A DNA stretch of 64,000 nt from Thalassia testudinum (taxonomy: Eukaryota > Streptophyta > Magnoliopsida > Alismatales > Hydrocharitaceae), in the NCBI GenBank assembly GCA_037157565.1, contig JAZHRO010000013.1, positions 113,226,001 to 113,290,000 of the forward strand. The letters run 5' to 3'. The position numbers and the translations under genes are program-made. Below are positions 45,063 through 55,565 of this stretch, in pieces. How positions within the stretch are numbered: position 1 is the first letter of the stretch; the number at the start of each line of letters is the position of its first letter. Below the pieces are notes generated by a model that saw only the letters and a program-made list of their open reading frames with translations, did no database searches and had not been told where the DNA came from.

Positions 45063-46633
45063 GCACTACTTGGAAGAATTGGAGGGGAGGAGAAGAGAAA
45101 GAGATGAGAGAAAGTGTGCAATTCAAACAAACAAAACTAGACCTAACTTAAATGTGACTCCCTAATAATAACATAAGACTTGGTCTATATAGGAAATAAG
45201 TAGTCATTAGTGAATACCCGTTCTATCAACAAATCTAGCCAAGTTGCTTAAGGGGAGGTTTGGACCCAAACGTTTCCCAGGGAAAACCCCAGGTGCTTGT
45301 AAAAACCCGCGCCTGGTCGTTTGACATGGCCCCTCAGCTTGAATACCAGATATAGATGACAGAATTGGTACTAACTAAAGAAAACTTAAGACCTATATAG
45401 CAAGCCTAAGTTGATAAAGCCTTAGGGGTCAAGTTGCTATAAATTTTAATTAAGTCTAGGATGCTATGGTGCACACAGAATGTGGAGGGCATTTATTGGG
45501 ATGTTGCCCTATTATTTTGCTTTTTTTGTGTGTGTGTAGGAATTGGAGAGTTGCTCCAATGAAAATCAAGTTGTCACACAATTTTCTTGTATTTATGTCT
45601 TTTAGGATTTAATTTAATTAAATGTGTTTTAGGTTTTTTCTCTTTAAATTTTCAAACAAGTTTGAAATCTCACAATCAAAGGAAAGACAAGTTATATTGG
45701 TGATGGTTAATTTCCTTTAATGTGAGTCTCTAAAAAGAAAGAGAGAAACCCTAAACCAATTATTCCTAAGACAGAAAATTACTACCAATGGATTGATTTT
45801 TGGCTTTCTGAATTAAGTAGTGGTCCAAACAAGTCAAACAACACCACTACTTTGAATAAAATCAAACAAGGATTCCAAAAAAGATTTTTGTAAGATTTTA
45901 GGAATTTGTTTGACAATTTTTTTAAATTTTTAATTATACTGGTGTCAAAGTCCAGAAATGATACCTATGGGTATTTTGGACCTTTCAATATTACCACCGA
46001 CCTCAGAAAATTTTTATGATTTTATATGATGTGTAAAATTCCACAAGGATTCCATCAAGCTAAATTTCACAAAAATTAGATGAGTGTAAAAATTCTAAAA
46101 ATTCGCGGACAGTAGCAAAATAGGAAGATTAGAGGGTGTGACCCCTCTGCAGTCCACGAATTTTAAAAACTTAAGTACAAATCCAATTATTTTGAAATTT
46201 CGAACAGATGTTTCTAACATAGTTGGGAATCACTATATGAAATTTTATGATTTTAGGAGGCCTGTGGTGTTAGGAATCAATTTTTCAAGTCCGGATAGAA
46301 ATCTAGACCCGAAAAACAGAACACCAATACTTGCAATGGAGTGGTGTTAAAGAAGCATTCAAGCAAACAATGGATTTTATATGAACACCACTCCACTTAA
46401 TTAATTTGTTTGGGGTCCTGAAAGCCAAGTTTAATATGTTTTTGATAGTTTTAATTAATTACGTGACCAGAAAGAGGAACCAACTTGAATTTCGCGGGAA
46501 GAAAAGGAACTTTAAGCACTCGCTTCCAGATTCCTGCCTTCCCGCTGTAGTTCCTGCACACACAAAAGAAAGAAAGAGAAGGGGATGAGATCCACTTCAA
46601 GCAAGAGAAAATTAATTAATGCAAAGCCGTGCC
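45063..46633 (-). other. E3 5' leader
   Basis: Conserved motif at 45315-45351 (plus ggtcgtttgacatggcccc...accagat) about 250 bases before gag. Paired element AGTAGTGGT (45816-45824) with ACCACTACT (45843-45851), a perfect 9 bp stem. The small ORF at 46138-46350 has no counterpart in the other elements. Confidence 0.7.
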
Positions 46634-46651
46634 TCCCCGGCAATGGCGCCA
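46634..46651 (-). other. E3 primer-binding site, tRNA-Asp type
   Basis: Minus-strand TGGCGCCATTGCCGGGGA, five bases inside the 5' LTR; one mismatch to the tRNA-Asp 3' end. Confidence 0.9.
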
Positions 46652-46656
46652 AAAAG

Positions 46657-48878
46657 TGGTAGCGAAATACGTGTGATTTGTAAAAGCGGGTTTTTAACAT
46701 CGTTGTAACACGCGAATCCGCTTTCGCTTTTAAATTTATATCCTAGATGGGGAGTATCTAGGGTCGTCCAAGGAGGCAAAAATTGCAAAATTAATCCTCT
46801 TTCTTACAGATAAATCTCAACTTTCTTTTTGATATTTTTCAATATGTAATTTTTTTTTTATTTTGAAAAGATGAGGGCAAAATGCGAATTGTAATGAAAA
46901 GTACTAACACCTACAAATGCTTAACTAAAATTTAAAAGATAGAAATATCTTCTTCCTAAGATCACTCTAGGCAAGTGGAGGCCAAGAATAATCAGGAAGA
47001 AGAGGTGAAACAAGTGCTAGAACCAAAAGTAACAACTGCAATAAAAAGCTAAAAGAAGGCAATTTGATTGACTAGAATGAGTGTTCTTTTCAAGGGCAAG
47101 TAGAGGAATGCTTCTACTAGAACTAAACAAATATAAAAGAAAGAAAAGAAACACAAATCTCTTGCAAAAATGGTGAAGAAGGGAGTCTTCTTGCTCAAAG
47201 CCTAGCTTCTCCTTGGCTTGAAAAGAGGGCCTCCTTCTTCTCCTTCCTTGAGAGCTCCTCCAAGGTGGAAGCTACCACCTTCAATGCTCTCTCCAAGGGG
47301 TGGGCGTGCACCACCCTCAAGAACTCCTCCAAGGTTGCGTGGACCACCTTCAAGATCTCCTCCAAAGATCTTCCTTGCCTGGCGTGACCCAAGAGAGAAG
47401 GGAAGAGGGGAAGGCACCAAGGGGACAGAATACCCCCTTAATCTTCTTCTTCTTCTTCTCTCTTGGACGTGGGATTCTTGGTGGAATATGAGAGTGAAAT
47501 TGCTTGCCAAGGATGACTTGAATGGTGGTGGGTAGTGGTCTTTTTATAGGGTAGGATGGGGGGTTAAGGTGCCCCTTGAAATGGAGGGCTAGGATGGAAG
47601 GATGGAGGTGGTTGGTGATCCTATGGCTAAGGTGAGTTGGCGCCAACCCAAGGGGTGTTAAAAGGGGTGGTTATGGTGGTGTTGGTGTCTTTTGGTGGTG
47701 GAGAGACACCACCATTTTTGCGCCAACATGGGGTCTTCTAGAAGGGGGGTTAGGTAGATGGTGGAGATGGATTCAAGGGGAATTGTGTGGTGGAGATGAG
47801 GGGGAATTTTGGAGGGAAAAGTGGCGCCATTAAGGGGGTGGTTAGGGGTAGTTTTTGGTGCCACTTTTAGGTGTCTTTTGGAGGTGGTGGGTAGGTTAGG
47901 TTGGTGCAAAGTAGATTAGCTTATGTGGAGCTTAGGTGGAGCTAGTTGGGTGGAGTTGTTAGGTGGGTTTTTGGGGTGGTACAAGCCAAGGAAGTAGGAG
48001 CATAGCTAAGCTAAGCTAAGCTAGCTTAGCTAATGGAGGAGTAGAGGAGAAGGTGTTGGAGCTAGGGTTTGGAGGGAGGAGCTGAGGAGGAGAAGTCTGG
48101 AGCTGGAGCTGGCTGCTGCTAAAGAGGCTGGCATGGGGCTACTCTAGCTGGCTTAGCTTGCTAGTTCTTTGCTAGTTGCTTAGCCAAGCTAAAGTGAGCT
48201 AGCTTCTACCAAAATGAGCTGAGGTGAGCTAGGTCTGGTGCTCCTGAGGATAATCAAGCTGGTTGAGGCAGCTAAGGTAGCTTAGCTCAACTGAGCTGAG
48301 CTAGGCTAAGTCCCCGGGAGCTGGACTTAAGCTTCCTGAGCTGGGATGAGTTCTTCAGCTGGCTGGAATTGAGTGAAGCTGGATGTAGCTGGATCTGAGC
48401 TGGGGTGAACTCCTGTCAACTCAGCTGAGCTAGCTAGAGCTCCCTGTGGACTAGTGGGAGCTGAGATGAGCTCGACTCATCTAAGTTGAGCTGGATCTGA
48501 GCTGACTTGAGCTAGGGTGAGCTAAGATGAACTCTCTTGAGCTGCCATTCAGCTGAGATTAGCTGAATGGAGCTGGGATGAGCTAACCCTAGCTCAAGTA
48601 AGCTAGGTTCCAACTGTGGTGAGCTGGATCAAGCTGAGTTCCAGCTAGTATGGGCTTCTCCTTCACCATTTTCCTTCTTGAGTGCTAGGATTTTAGGGAT
48701 CTGTGTATCTGCACATCCCTAACACTCACAAAAACACATTAAAAAAATAACAAAAAATGCAATGCATGCCTAACCTAATTTATTCCTAAATGCAACCCAA
48801 AAACCCATTTGCGGAGTAACATCCCAAGAGCTAGGTTCGTTTTAATGCATAAGGATGATGATAAACTGGCGTTTATCA
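46657..48878 (-). repeat. E3 5' LTR
   Basis: 2222 bp, nearly identical to 35717-37944. TATA at 47541-47550. E2F-like TTGGCGCCAA at 47637-47646; the second site is mutated here (tttttgcgccaac, about 47717) while intact in the 3' LTR. AGCT-dense tract about 48000-48640. Open frames 47202-47510 and 47218-47535 lie in the hairpin-unit zone and are probably not coding. Confidence 0.95.
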
Positions 48879-48883
48879 GGTAC

Positions 48884-49462
48884 CCAAAGCTATGGCCACC
48901 TAGAAAGCTAAGGCGACCAATTGCCTAGGACCCTCGAACCAACTAAATTGCCTTGCAAGTCAGTAGGAATTGACAAGGAAGTATCAAACTCTTAGGCCCT
49001 AGCCTCTCAAATGCAACCTTCTCCACAGGGCACAATGATAAGAACCACTTTCCTAGGCAGAGGCCAGATCAGATCCCCTCTATAACCCCTAAGAGAACAT
49101 ACCCCAAGATCATACAACCTTGATAACACCAATCAACCAAGCTATTTTCAGTGATGATCCTACCCACTTGAGGCTAAAAGTTTGTAGGCAAGCACAACAG
49201 ACATGAAATAATTTCTACATGCACATCACAAATGAGGTAATTTCTACCTCATCTACTAAACAACAACAACAACATTCCTACACTAATTTTGGTTGACTAC
49301 ATGGCTTCTTTGACTCCTTGGATATATCTTAACTCATTTATGGGCTTAAATCAAAGTAATCAAGATCATGCTTGATGGTTTCTTCGAGCACTTCTTTAGC
49401 CTTCCTCGCCTACTCTTGGGACCAAAATTTGTGATCCATTTCATGATTAATGAATGTCTTTG
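48884..49462 (+). other. Inner CACTA internal sequence between E3 and solo LTR S1
   Basis: Unassigned DNA of ordinary composition. No ORF longer than about 60 codons and no recognised domain. A (CAA)n-like run lies at 49260-49273. Confidence 0.4.
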
Positions 49463-49467
49463 GGTGG

Positions 49468-50730
49468 TGATGTAAACACATTTATTGAGGGTAAAATGCC
49501 TATTCATGCATGTTCCTTGGCTTAGATTTGCATTTCATGTTATAAATGCAGTCTGAGGAAGATCAACGGCCAAGGGACTAGGTGACATAATTCGGAGCTT
49601 CAAATGATAAATCCGACCGCGCGGATGGATTCGGGTTGACGATCGTAGCCTAACAGCATGAAAATCTGCTCAATCTGACCTCTGTAGTAGCCCCTACAAC
49701 GAAAAGAAGATAGACGGCCCAGATTGCACCGTGTGGCCCAGCCCAGGCTGCCCATGTGCATGCACACTCCACCGCACGCACGCAGCAGCATGGGTGCACG
49801 CGCGCGCAGGGCAAAGTTGGGGACAGCGCAGCACCAGCGACGCATGAGTTGGACCTACAGCGACGCATGAGTTGGACTTAGAGCGATGCTTACGGCCGTC
49901 GCTAATTCTTCGTGCTCCAGCATAGCCAGCTGTGGGCGTGAGCGAGCATGAGCTGTCTACAGCGACGGCCTGGAGGTCACTAATGGTCCCATACTTATTT
50001 TTGCCTCTTCTCCTCCACTATAAAAGGACCTACACCCCCTCCCTTCCAAGCCATCTCTACCTACTCTACTCCCACCTACTCCCAAGCTCTATCAAGCCTA
50101 CAAATGCTCTATTAGAGCTTGCTCTCAAGCTCCCAAGGTGAATATTAGTATAGCGAACCTCTGCCCCAACAAATACTCCTCCAACTTCCCATGCCCATTT
50201 GTAAGTCGCCTTGGAGCCGTCCTCCCACCTCCATTCCGGTAGGAGATCATCTCCGCCTTCTCACCTCCATTGCAGAGCTATGCTGAAGCTTTCCTCTACG
50301 CGATGTCCTCCTACATCTCACCTCTGCCGTCTCGCTTCTCACCTCCTTCGTCCGAGCTTCCGCCAGGCACCGTCGTCTCGCCGAACAGCCGATTTAGGAG
50401 ATTTTCTCTCAAACCCCTCTCTTTTTATGCTTTCATAGTTGATTGTAATTAACATTGAAGTGATATCTATACCATATTTGTTCCATCTCTATCTTGTGAT
50501 TCATTTGCTTGTCTTCTTACAAAAATACAAAAAAAAATAACAGAACCCTAAAATACCAAAAAGAAACAAATCGAAGCGCAGTTTTCACTTAAAGTAAACG
50601 TCGCCTCCCTGTGTTCAACCCAGGACTCCCTTGGAGTTTCGGTATAAATTTTACTTGACCACGAGTTTTGCATCTACGACGACAGGTTACTTGTAACCCC
50701 GATTTCAAACACGCGAAACACGTGCGACCA
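49468..50730 (+). repeat. S1: solo LTR related to the E1 family
   Basis: 1263 bp, TGATGTAAACACATTTA ... CGACCA, flanked by the perfect 5 bp duplication GGTGG (49463-49467, 50731-50735). Its start matches the E1 U3 tip. TATA CTATAAAAGG is at 50018-50027, with a dyad AGCGAC/GTCACT (49961-49966/49976-49981) 37 bp upstream, as in E1 and E2. No tRNA-like boxes at the corresponding U3 position. The U5 ends with 'gtgttcaacccaggac', like E1. It formed by recombination between two LTRs. Confidence 0.93.
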
Positions 50731-50735
50731 GGTGG

Positions 50736-51870
50736 CTATCATTTAGATAACCTCCCTTCCTCCTTTCAAAAAAATGAAGGGACCTAAGAGTAAAGTTAGA
50801 GCAACTTTGTCATGATTGTTAGCAGAGCAAAGGCCCTGTGTCATAGTAATGGAGAAGATGAAGCTAAAATTCATATGGTGGAAGTCATAATGGTAGAGGA
50901 TCAGCTAGTTTTCATAATTGATTTGATTACAGCCAATGTGGTTGATGGTTAGTAATGGATTTTGCATCAAATTTCTACTAAAGGAGAACCCTCTCTTCTC
51001 TTCTACATGCTTTTCTTCACAATACAACATCCTGCTCATTAACAAGTTTGTCATATTGTATTAGATAGACCACAAGTCAATAAACTAACAACTTACAAGA
51101 TGAGCATTGAGATCCTTAAGAATATTTGACCATCTTCCCATGTCTCAGATATAACAGTCCCAGCCCTACAGTTTGAAAAGGAAAAAAGTAACAAGAAAAA
51201 CAACTCCGTGAAGAAATGGGAAAAGAATTTTACTAGTTTTCATCCTTAAAGGCAACAGCTTTCTTTTAATAGATTGCTAATAAGTTTTACAATGAAGAAT
51301 TTCTTATGATGGAGATACAATGTAGGCCAGAAATCATTTACTGGGTCCAGTGGATTCTAATTTAGTCATTTTTCCTGTATTGTTAGTGAGGTGTGTCAGC
51401 AATAAATGAATATCTACTAGACATCAATAGCAATCAAAATGTATCCTTGATCTTCATAAAAGGGCAAGTAACAAGCATTCAATCTAAGACTCCTCCAAGT
51501 AGTAAGCTTGGGAAGCAAGTTTTCATTAGTAGGAAGCCTGAGATCATCTTTTGTGTTGCCATTTTAAGTAAGTAAGCTCACCTAGAGATATTATGACTTC
51601 AAAATATAAATTTATAGACTAGCAGCCAATTAAACAAAAAACAAATATGATAATAGAGAAATGGTGTGTCGCATATGAATCCATCTCTGGAGATGTCAAT
51701 CAACTGATAATTAGTGCAAGACACATGGGAACCTGTTGCAATACATTTATTGAATCAAATGTTTCCTAATGTAAACTCTACTTGAGCATACAAACAATAC
51801 AAGAAAAATAGGTATATGCATCACAGTTGTGGGAAGAAGGTACGATATCTTTAAATCTACTACTAACAAT
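50736..51870 (+). other. Inner CACTA internal sequence after S1
   Basis: AT-rich, no recognised protein. Several short open frames (51393-51575, 51747-51947) have no family. Splice-like signals cannot be judged by eye. It leads into the 0.4 kb tandem repeats. Confidence 0.4.
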
Positions 51871-51871
51871 A

Positions 51872-52850
51872 AACTTGCAACTTTGGCTATGGCATATTTC
51901 CAAAGGCTAGTATCTTCATCGTCAATAATGAGACACAAATTACCCATTTGTTATTGGAATTCCTCTTTTGCCACCATTTACAAATCAAAAGAGAGAGAAT
52001 CACTCCCCTCTGTGACATGACCACCTTCTCTTTCCACCAAAAATAAGGAGAAAGAGAACAAAAGAAACATGATGGGTTATAAAGAAGAAAAGGAGGAGAA
52101 AGGGAAGGGTATCTATGAAAGAGCAGTAGGGATTAAATAGAGCTAATACAGATAGTGCCATCATGCTGGCAATCAAACCAATAGGGAATCTTTACTCATC
52201 ATGTCACCCACTATCATCAGCATAAGATACAATGATAGATACATAGAAAACAATAACAATAAAGTTGCAACTTTGGTGGTGGCATCAGATCTCCAAAGGC
52301 CAGTAACTTTATTATCAATAATCAGACGCGAATTACCCATTTGTTGTTGGAATTCCTCATCTGCCATCATTTACAGATCAAAAGAGAAAGAGAAAGTCAC
52401 TCCCCTATGTGACCTGACCACCCTCTTGTTCCACCAAAAAAGAGAAAGCAAATAGAAGAAATGTGATCGGTTGTAAAGAAGAAAAATAGGAGATAGGGAG
52501 GGATATCAATAAATTAAAGAGCAATAGCAATCAGTTAGAGCTAATACAAGTGGTGCCATCATGCTAGAAATCAAACAAATAGGGAACCTTTAATCATCAT
52601 CTCACCACTATCATCAACATAAAAACACACATATAATGATAAACACATAGAAAACAACAACAAGAAGGTTGCAACTTTGGAAATGGCATCAGATCTCCAA
52701 GGTGAGTGGCTTCACTAATGATAATCAGATGCAAATTATCCATTTGTTCTTAGAATTCCTCATGTGCCATCGTTTCCGAATCAAAAGAGCAATAGGGAAT
52801 TGAAGAAACATGATGGATCAAAGAATGCAAACAGGAGAAAGGAGACTCCA
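51872..52850. repeat. Three tandem repeats of about 0.4 kb
   Basis: The word ttgcaactttgg recurs at 51875, 52265 and 52669, each followed in order by 'tggcat', a 'ccaa(a)gg' step, 'aatcaga' or 'aatgaga', 'ccatttgtt', 'gaattcctc' and 'aatcaaaaga' (periods 390 and 404). The first two units also share 'cactcccctntgtgac' and 'ttccaccaaaa'; units 2 and 3 share 'catcatgctng' and 'atagggaa'. Similarity is roughly 75-85% by eye, so the array is old. The short ORFs in each unit are not collinear. Confidence 0.85.
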
Positions 52851-53213
52851 TACACATCTCTTGCTAACTTAGATAAATTCATACACATAAAAATTACCAA
52901 GCAGGAAAAAAAATGGAATGCTTACCACAACTGCTAGTTCCAACAATCACGACACTCCTTCCTACTGATACAACAAAAGAGACTCCATTAAGGATCATTT
53001 TGGCTGCTAGATATTGAATTTGAAAAAAAAAATTTAAGATGGGGAGGAGGAGGAAAGGGAAGGCAGAAGGAGATGAGGAGGGTGAGAAGGAGGAGGGGAA
53101 TGAATGGAGGAGATGAGGAGGGGGAGGGGCGATTAGGACAAGGAGGATGGGGGGCGGGTAGGAGGAGGACGAGGATGAGGAGGAGGGTGGCGAGCGTGGA
53201 AATCGCGTATTTT
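52851..53213 (+). repeat. Purine-rich tract, part 1
   Basis: From 53030 on, nearly pure G/A on the plus strand (gaggagg-type units). It stops at the S2 solo LTR and resumes at 55200 and again at 58400, so S2 and the X LTR both inserted into one continuous tract of about 0.7 kb. The apparent proteins on either strand are low complexity. Confidence 0.8.
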
Positions 53214-53218
53214 GAAAT

Positions 53219-55181
53219 TGTTGGAAATCGTAGTATAGTCGCAAAAACCACTCATCAAAGATATTTGTGATAACGAAACTCTCATAGATCTTTATTCTTT
53301 TTAGAACTTGAGTCCCGATCGTTCGTCTCTGGGAGGCGTGAAAACGAATTGAGATTTGGATCGGCTTTTATAACCTAAATCTAACCTAAGCTACTATTTT
53401 TGTCTTTTTGTGTTTTTGATTTTTTTATTTCAAAAAGCGAATTGAAACCTAGATCTAGATAAACTAGCAAAAACCTAAGTGACTATGTGCATCTAAATGA
53501 GGCCATGGTGGCCGTGCATGGTATGAACAAACCAAAGTGACATATAGGCAAGCAAACATGAGGACAATCAATCACAGAAACATCATGAAATTATTTATGC
53601 ATAAAAAAATTATCACACATCATCTACACTAGAAAGCATATAAATAGAAGAAAATCCCTCATGCCGGAAAGTTGCCACTAGGGCCATTGGCCTTGTGTGA
53701 GGGTGTAGGCTAGACCTTGGGTATGCAAACCCGTCTACACGCCTACCAAAAGAGATGGCCGGCCACAAGAGGCTATGGGTGAACCTTCATGGCCGTCCAA
53801 GAAGAATAAGATGGGGGCTAGTGCACCCAAGTGGAGAGAGGAGGGTGTTGCTTCCTTTCTCTACCAATGGCCGTCCTTGAAGCTTTAGAGAGAAGCTTCT
53901 CTAGCTAGCCGTCCATGGAGCCTTGGAGGAGGATGAGGAGGATGGCCTTAAGGTTTTGGAGGGTGGAAGCAAGTTTAGAGTGGAAATTATGGATGGGAGA
54001 GTGTATGGAGAGATGGTCCAATTTCATAGCTCTCTCTTTACCCTTTATGGAAGGCTCCATTTGGCTGCCACTTTTGGTGGCTCCAAAAATAGCCAATGCC
54101 ATAATTTTTGGATCTAGGTTTGACACAAGTTGTTAGGGTTTCCAAGAGAGTGTGCATGGGTTTGGTGGGAGTAAAATGGGAAGGTGTGCGTGTGTGTGTG
54201 GGTGTGTGTTTTTCGTAGGGCTAGGTTGTGGGTTTTGGTAGGATTAAGTGCTAAATAGGTTGGGTTAATCTAGATTAAGTGGGTGTGGACCTAATTAGGC
54301 TTAGGAAAGTCTAATTGGGTAGGAGTGAACCTAATTAGGTCTAGGTCAAGTCTAATTAGATGTGTGCATGTGATTAGGCTAGGGTAACCCTAATAGGTAT
54401 GAGTTAACTAGATCCTGGGTGGATCTAATTAGGCTCGGGTACACCCAATCAACTGTAGATGCACCCAATTAGGTATGGGATGGTTCAAGTGGGTTAGGGA
54501 TAGGAGAAGTAGGGCTATGGATAGTGGAATAGGCTCAGGAGGTCTCTACTTAGGTTTCCTAGGGTGTCCGGTGGGGTTCCTAAGTCAAAATAGGCAAGCT
54601 AGGGCTTCCAACACCAAAATCAGGAACCAGATAGTAGTATCAGACATCCAGGATAGTGGTTAGATGTCTTATACTACAAACTTGGATGTCTAGACACTAA
54701 ATTAGACGTCCAATTCTGCGTCAGTATGAGTTTTGGCTTCCTGGATTGTTATTCTGCAGAAATCAGACGTCCAGCCAGATGTCTAGACGTCCTAAAAGGT
54801 GCTGGAGAGTGGGTTTTATGTTTTCTAAGGTTGGTTTTGGTTCCTAAGTGTTTGGGAGAGGGATAGGAACATGGATAGTGCTATCCATGTTTGGGTTTTG
54901 AGGCTAAGGTGCCCTAATGGAGGTTGTTTTGGGTTTAGGAAGGCTATCTTAGGGTTTCTAAGGGTAGGGATAAGGCTATCCTCCTCACTCCTCTTATCTG
55001 GATCAGTCTTCTTCTTCCTTTATTACTTTATTCCACTATCTCCATCCTGGATCACTTTATTATCTGTAAATAGCAATAAAAATCATTAACTAGCAGGATA
55101 TTTCATCTTATTCTAAATAGACTGATGCAATGCATGATATGCAAGATATGAGTGCAATATCCACAATTTAAGATAGGTTCA
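53219..55181 (-). repeat. S2: solo LTR, distant E2/E3-type
   Basis: 1963 bp, TGTTGGAAATCG ... AGGTTCA, flanked by the perfect duplication GAAAT (53214-53218, 55182-55186). The start zone shares 'tagtcgca' and 'gggaggcgtgaaaa' with the E2 LTR, indicating minus orientation. Internal peculiarities: a zone of degenerate 20-30 bp repeats around 'cctaattaggt' (54245-54475) and a zone with repeated 'gatgtc/gacgtcc' words (54640-54800). No clear TATA box found. Confidence 0.88.
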
Positions 55182-55186
55182 GAAAT

Positions 55187-55565
55187 TATTTAGGTTGATT
55201 AGGATCCATGATTGCTGTGCAATCAGAGGGTATGGAGGAGGACAGTAGGGAGGAGGAGGAGGTGTTAGGGTGAGGAGGAGGATGCGGAGGGAAGCGTCGG
55301 CGGAGGAGGTTAGGTAAGTGGAGGAGGTATCGGGGCCTTGAGGAGGAGGACGAAGAAGAGGAGGGGGTCGTTGGAGGGGGAGGAGGAGGGGTTGTAGGAG
55401 GAGGGGGCCCGATAGTGGAGGAGGAGCAGCAATAAGAGGACAAGTTGTGGATGGGGAGGAGGAAGAGGAGGGGGTGACGAGGAAGAGGAGTAGGAAGAGG
55501 AGAGGGGCAAGGAGGAGGAGGAAGATGAGGTGGAGGAGGTTTTCAACGTGGAGGAGGGTGGCAGT
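55187..55565 (+). repeat. Purine-rich tract, part 2
   Basis: G/A-rich with GGAGGA-type units from 55220 to 55560, continuous with 53030-53213 once S2 is removed. Ends with gcagt (55561-55565), the X LTR target duplication. Confidence 0.85.

Larger units (their letters stand above)
35717..48878 (-). mobile_element. E3: Athila-type retrotransposon with single-frame gag-pol
   Basis: 13.2 kb, minus strand. LTRs 35717-37944 and 46657-48878 differ at few sites by eye; target duplication GGTAT (35712-35716) / GGTAC (48879-48883), one transition apart. tRNA-Asp primer site, polypurine tract AAGCATGGGGGTG (37945-37957), leader, gag, protease, RT, RNase H and integrase are all present. The gag-pol frame (45062-39354) has no frameshift; it is broken by six TAG, one TGA and one TAA. 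No envelope ORF. This is the youngest-looking autonomous-type element in the window and it sits inside the inner CACTA. Confidence 0.96.

Noticed and set aside
35716..48879. A 4 bp GGTA target duplication for E3
   Set aside because: Ty3/gypsy elements make 5 bp duplications; GGTAT/GGTAC with one transition is the simpler reading, though the fifth base is not identical.
51872..52850. CRISPR-like array
   Set aside because: Units are about 400 bp, diverged, and without short identical repeats or unique spacers; this is a eukaryotic tandem duplication.
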